Shown piece after piece: positions 60,971-64,000 of a stretch of DNA of 64,000 nt. The notes beneath the pieces are model-generated. The model did not search any database. It was not told the origin of the DNA and worked only from the letters and a program-made list of their open reading frames with translations. The stretch's first letter is position 1. Every line of letters starts with the position of its first letter. The DNA comes from Burhinus oedicnemus (Eukaryota; Chordata; Aves; Charadriiformes; Burhinidae): positions 1,727,011-1,791,010 of the forward strand of contig VFFE01007081.1 of NCBI GenBank assembly GCA_008921705.1, written 5' to 3'. A program made the position numbers and the translations under genes.

Positions 60971-62842
60971 TTTTTGGAAACGAGTTGCTCGGTGACGGCC
61001 CGTGGAGTTTCTGGGCTGGCGATCATCTGAGGAGGGACTAATCCTCGTAATTCACTGGTTGCAAACAAAAGAGACGGCCCCAGTAACGAGGGCTCAAGGA
61101 ATTGTATTTACTGGGCACGCAGCGTACCGACAGGACGGGCTGGATGGCAAACAGTAAAAATCCAGGAAGAGTCAATTCTTTATTTCTACTCGTAGCGAGA
61201 GAATAATATTTACTTTAGGTGCAAGATGATAATTGCCGCAGAGGACTGCCACTCAGCAAAAAAAAAACCAGTTACTAATGTTATATACGTACTGGAGCTG
61301 GCAATTTTCCAGTGGTACAGGAATGTGATAATCAACAGTGGAGTGCCTGTTTATTCGTTTTAAAAGCAAATGAATAGGCTTGATGCGTATTAATTTTTGT
61401 TGGTAACACTTAACTGACAGACATCAAAGAATATTATGAGAAATACCTTTTGGAAAACTACCGCGGAATGTAACAAATGGTAAACCTGTAGGATCTAATT
61501 CAGAAGCGTTATAGCATAGAATTTAATTAGCATCATGGACTTTATTGTTAATATTCAAAGTAAGATTAAAAAAATGCGCCTCATTCCTTTTCTTCATAGA
61601 AATTCTCCATTGACATGACATTGTTTAATAGCACCCAGCTGTGTACACTCTTTCACTGTTAATGATTTTAATCTAAGAATGCAAGCAGAGTCAGTTCTGC
61701 CAGTTTGTAGGGAGCACACAGTTGGTACTTTATGAACAGTCTCTTTCTCTCCTTTTCTGGCAGGTTTCGGTACTGCATTTAGTAAAAGCAAAGTGCTATT
61801 GGATGCCTGGGAAGGAGTGTTGGAGGAGGCCAAACCAACAGCCTAGCATGCTGGAGCTCAGTGCAGAAAAAGATCTCATTCTCACACAACTAATAATTTG
61901 AAAAGGTTTCTTCTGGCTGTACAAGCCAGTTTCCTTCCTGGGAAAACGGAGCTATTTAATTATTATTTGTCTTCTAAAAAACTAAGCTAAAGTCATTTGT
62001 CTTACAGTCGGTCTTCTTTACAGGAAGGACTCATCTTGTAACTGTGAAGCTGCTGGTTTGTATTGGTTGCAAACACCGCCCAGCTCGATTACCTTTCCTT
62101 ACTGCAGTGTTTTGTGTTGCAACACAATTACAAATATGAAAAGATACCCTTGTGGGTCTCAAATAATAACGTATCTGAGGGAAGACGGAAGCTCTTCTCG
62201 CTGCAAGCTGTCAGCTTTCTTCATATTTAAGGCTTTTAAAGAGTTTCTAGTCTTTGCGGCTGCAAAATATATTTTAATATGAACAGAGTATAAACTTACT
62301 TAGTGCTCTGTCCTTGTCTGAAGGCAAGGAAGAGGTAGCTCCGGTGCCTTTTTCACTGCTCGTCTTTTCGGTACGTAGAGCTTTGTCCTTTTCAAACATA
62401 CGTTGCAAAAGGCAAAACAGTAAACTAGATCAGTGGTTTTCAAAGGGAAGTCTGTAGATGGTTGGTCGTTGTCCGTGAGGCCGTGACAGTGGCCTGCAGA
62501 GCCAGCTTACTTCTTTCGTGTTGTCAGGTGAGAGTATAGGTCTTAAATTCCTGGGATTTACAGTAATTCATGATCCAAAACGTTTAGGGAGCACAGAGCT
62601 AGACACTGGAGTGATTCACTGGAAACAGCTCTATGAAGCAAGAAGTTTTTGCCGTGATACAGTGGTAGGTTGGCCCTGCAATAGCTTGAAAGCTACCGAA
62701 GGAATGCTCTAGCAGGGGCGAAGAGGCAAGAGAGAAGAGCCAGGATCTTTGGAGGGGAAAACTAGAATGAAAGGAAGAAAGAAGGTGATTGTCAAAAGTT
62801 TGTTGATCAAATGAGAGAGAGAAAATTACATTCTTAAACAAT
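60971..62842. other. Presumed first-intron DNA with one acceptor-like site
   Basis: Composition falls back to AT-rich. At 61740-61763 a pyrimidine tract ending TTTTCTGGCAG makes a good splice acceptor. If joined to the donor at 60323, the frame starting at 61764 stays open for 46 codons and then stops, with no recognisable product, so this is only a possible alternative or non-coding exon. The words 'gatcagtggttttcaaa' near 62430 resemble the ends of ancient hAT-type repeats, but the rest does not support a call. Confidence 0.4.
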
Positions 62843-63055
62843 GATCATAGGATGATGCAGGTTAGAAAGGACCTCAGGTGGCATCTAGCCTGACCTTGAG
62901 CTGAGGCAGGGAGAGCTCTGAGGCCAGGTGAGGTTGCTTGGGGCTTTATCCAGTTGGGTCTTGAAAACCTCCAGGGACAGAAACTGCACAGCCTCTCTGT
63001 GCAGCCTGTTCCACCACTTTGCTGTCCTTATGGTGAAAAAGTTGTTCTTCATAAA
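62843..63055 (-). mobile_element. CR1 LINE 3'-end fragment
   Basis: Begins ATCATAGGATGATGCAGGTTAG, a diverged inverted CR1 terminus, and runs through 'gacctcaggtggcatctagcc', 'ttgaaaacctccaggg', 'cctctctgtgcagcctgtt' and 'ccaccactttgctgtcc-ttatggtgaaaaag', the reverse complement of the CR1 3' region. Similarity fades after about 63055. About 210 bp, with no coding capacity left. Confidence 0.88.
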
Positions 63056-64000
63056 AATGATGAAATGCCTGATTCAGTCCTCCTCATGCTAAGGAGTTAC
63101 TGCGGTGAGGAGGAGGAGGGGGAAGGTGTCACCTTCCTCCCACTGGCCCTGCTGGAAGCCTTGTGCGGGCATGGTGGTGGCCATGGTGGTGTCTCCTCTA
63201 GATGCAAGTTTAGGAGAACAGGCCGTGCAGGTCAGCCCAGGTGGTGGATTTGGTATTACAGTTACTTAAAGTACAAATTGAGCCCCTCACACTCAATGGA
63301 TAAATATGTTTCGTTGTTTGTGTACGTTTAGTTAGGTTCCTTAAAATAGGACCTCATTAGCAGGAACCTGTAATGGCAGATCCCAGGTCCGGAGGGGAAG
63401 CAAATACTTTTTCAGGTGCTGCTTGTAAGCGACGTATTTTATGGACTTTGAAGTCCCATAATGACTCTCTCTATACTTGACAAATACTGAGCGTACTTGC
63501 AGCTGTACTGGGATTCTTCTGAAGCAAATGCAACTTTTCCCTTTTGCACTTACTCTAATGAAATATTCCATAGTTGCAGCTGTGGTATAAGCACCTCAAA
63601 GCTATTTGTGCTGTTAATGGAGCTCACTAGATAACATAATTACACTTAAAAGCTTTTCCTTAGTCTGTAGCAAGCACATGTTGGAATGTACTGGTTAATT
63701 ATAATTTGCAATGTCTCAGAATAACAATGGATGGTGGAAGTGTATTAAGGTTTTGGAGAGAGATTGCAGTGGGTGGATCGTGAGTAGTAACATAGAAATT
63801 CTCTGCATCCCCAAAACTCGACACCTTAAAAAGGGGTATTTTTGGCATAGAATCACCTATTGATGTGGTGATAGCAAACTCTTTGTTGCTAAGATTCTGA
63901 AGGCTTGTGTGTGGTCAGATCTGAGAACAAATCCTAATATGAAGTGAAAATCATTAAATTTAATCTTTTGAAGATGTGCTTTCAAAACATGGGCTGTTGA
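63056..64000. other. Single-copy non-coding DNA at the window end
   Basis: No gene recognised. The 125-codon frame that covers the CR1 edge (62954-63331) is partly LINE-derived and spurious. Confidence 0.5.

Noticed and set aside
62425..62610. 'gatcagtggttttcaaa' and later text resembling an ancient hAT-type or similar repeat end
   Set aside because: Only one short word matches; no paired terminal inverted repeat or internal similarity could be seen.
1..64000. tRNA, rRNA, snRNA or microRNA genes
   Set aside because: No tRNA A/B-box pairs with a foldable body, rRNA segments or familiar microRNA seed-plus-hairpin sequences were recognised by eye. A covariance-model scan would be needed to exclude small RNAs.

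Overview
The window looks like non-coding DNA from a bird genome. The evidence is repeated copies of the CR1 LINE, each in reverse orientation and five of them with the typical 3' terminus (inverted copies of ATTCTATG-like octamers at the low-coordinate end), one avian-style endogenous-retrovirus LTR, AT-rich single-copy DNA between them, and one strong CpG island. The CR1 copies near 2.9 kb and 20.6 kb look like types common in Neoaves, but the species cannot be named from this sequence. No prokaryotic gene organisation is present, and none of the open frames encodes a host protein I recognise.

Layout. 1-18.7 kb is mainly single-copy intergenic or intronic DNA, with a short CR1 remnant (2.9 kb), an ancient dispersed repeat (9.0-9.4 kb) and an old CR1 (15.3-16.0 kb). 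18.7-21.3 kb is a repeat cluster: a 302-bp segment, an LTR starting exactly where that segment ends, a 20-N gap, the same 302 bp again without the LTR, then two back-to-back CR1 copies with recognisable ORF2 C-terminal reading frames. 21.3-48.7 kb is again mostly featureless, apart from a CpG-rich block (31.9-33.0 kb), a short AT-rich direct repeat (36.1 kb), an 18-bp minisatellite (42.9 kb), a CR1 endonuclease relic (43.4 kb) and microsatellites. 48.7-49.7 kb is a long, decayed CR1 reaching into the reverse-transcriptase domain. 59.9-61.0 kb is a CpG island with GC boxes, E-boxes and two splice-donor-like sites on the + strand. It is the only convincing promoter region in the window, and a second 20-N gap interrupts it right beside the candidate first exon. 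A last CR1 lies at 62.8-63.1 kb.

Interpretation. The simplest model is a gene-poor flank (or large intron) leading to the 5' end of a gene read on the + strand from about 60 kb, with the rest of the gene outside the window. The gene cannot be named. The most informative observation is at 18.7-19.7 kb: the assembly seems to contain both the LTR-bearing and the LTR-free version of one locus joined by a gap. This suggests a young, possibly still polymorphic retroviral LTR insertion and a false 302-bp duplication. No clearly new biological system was found.
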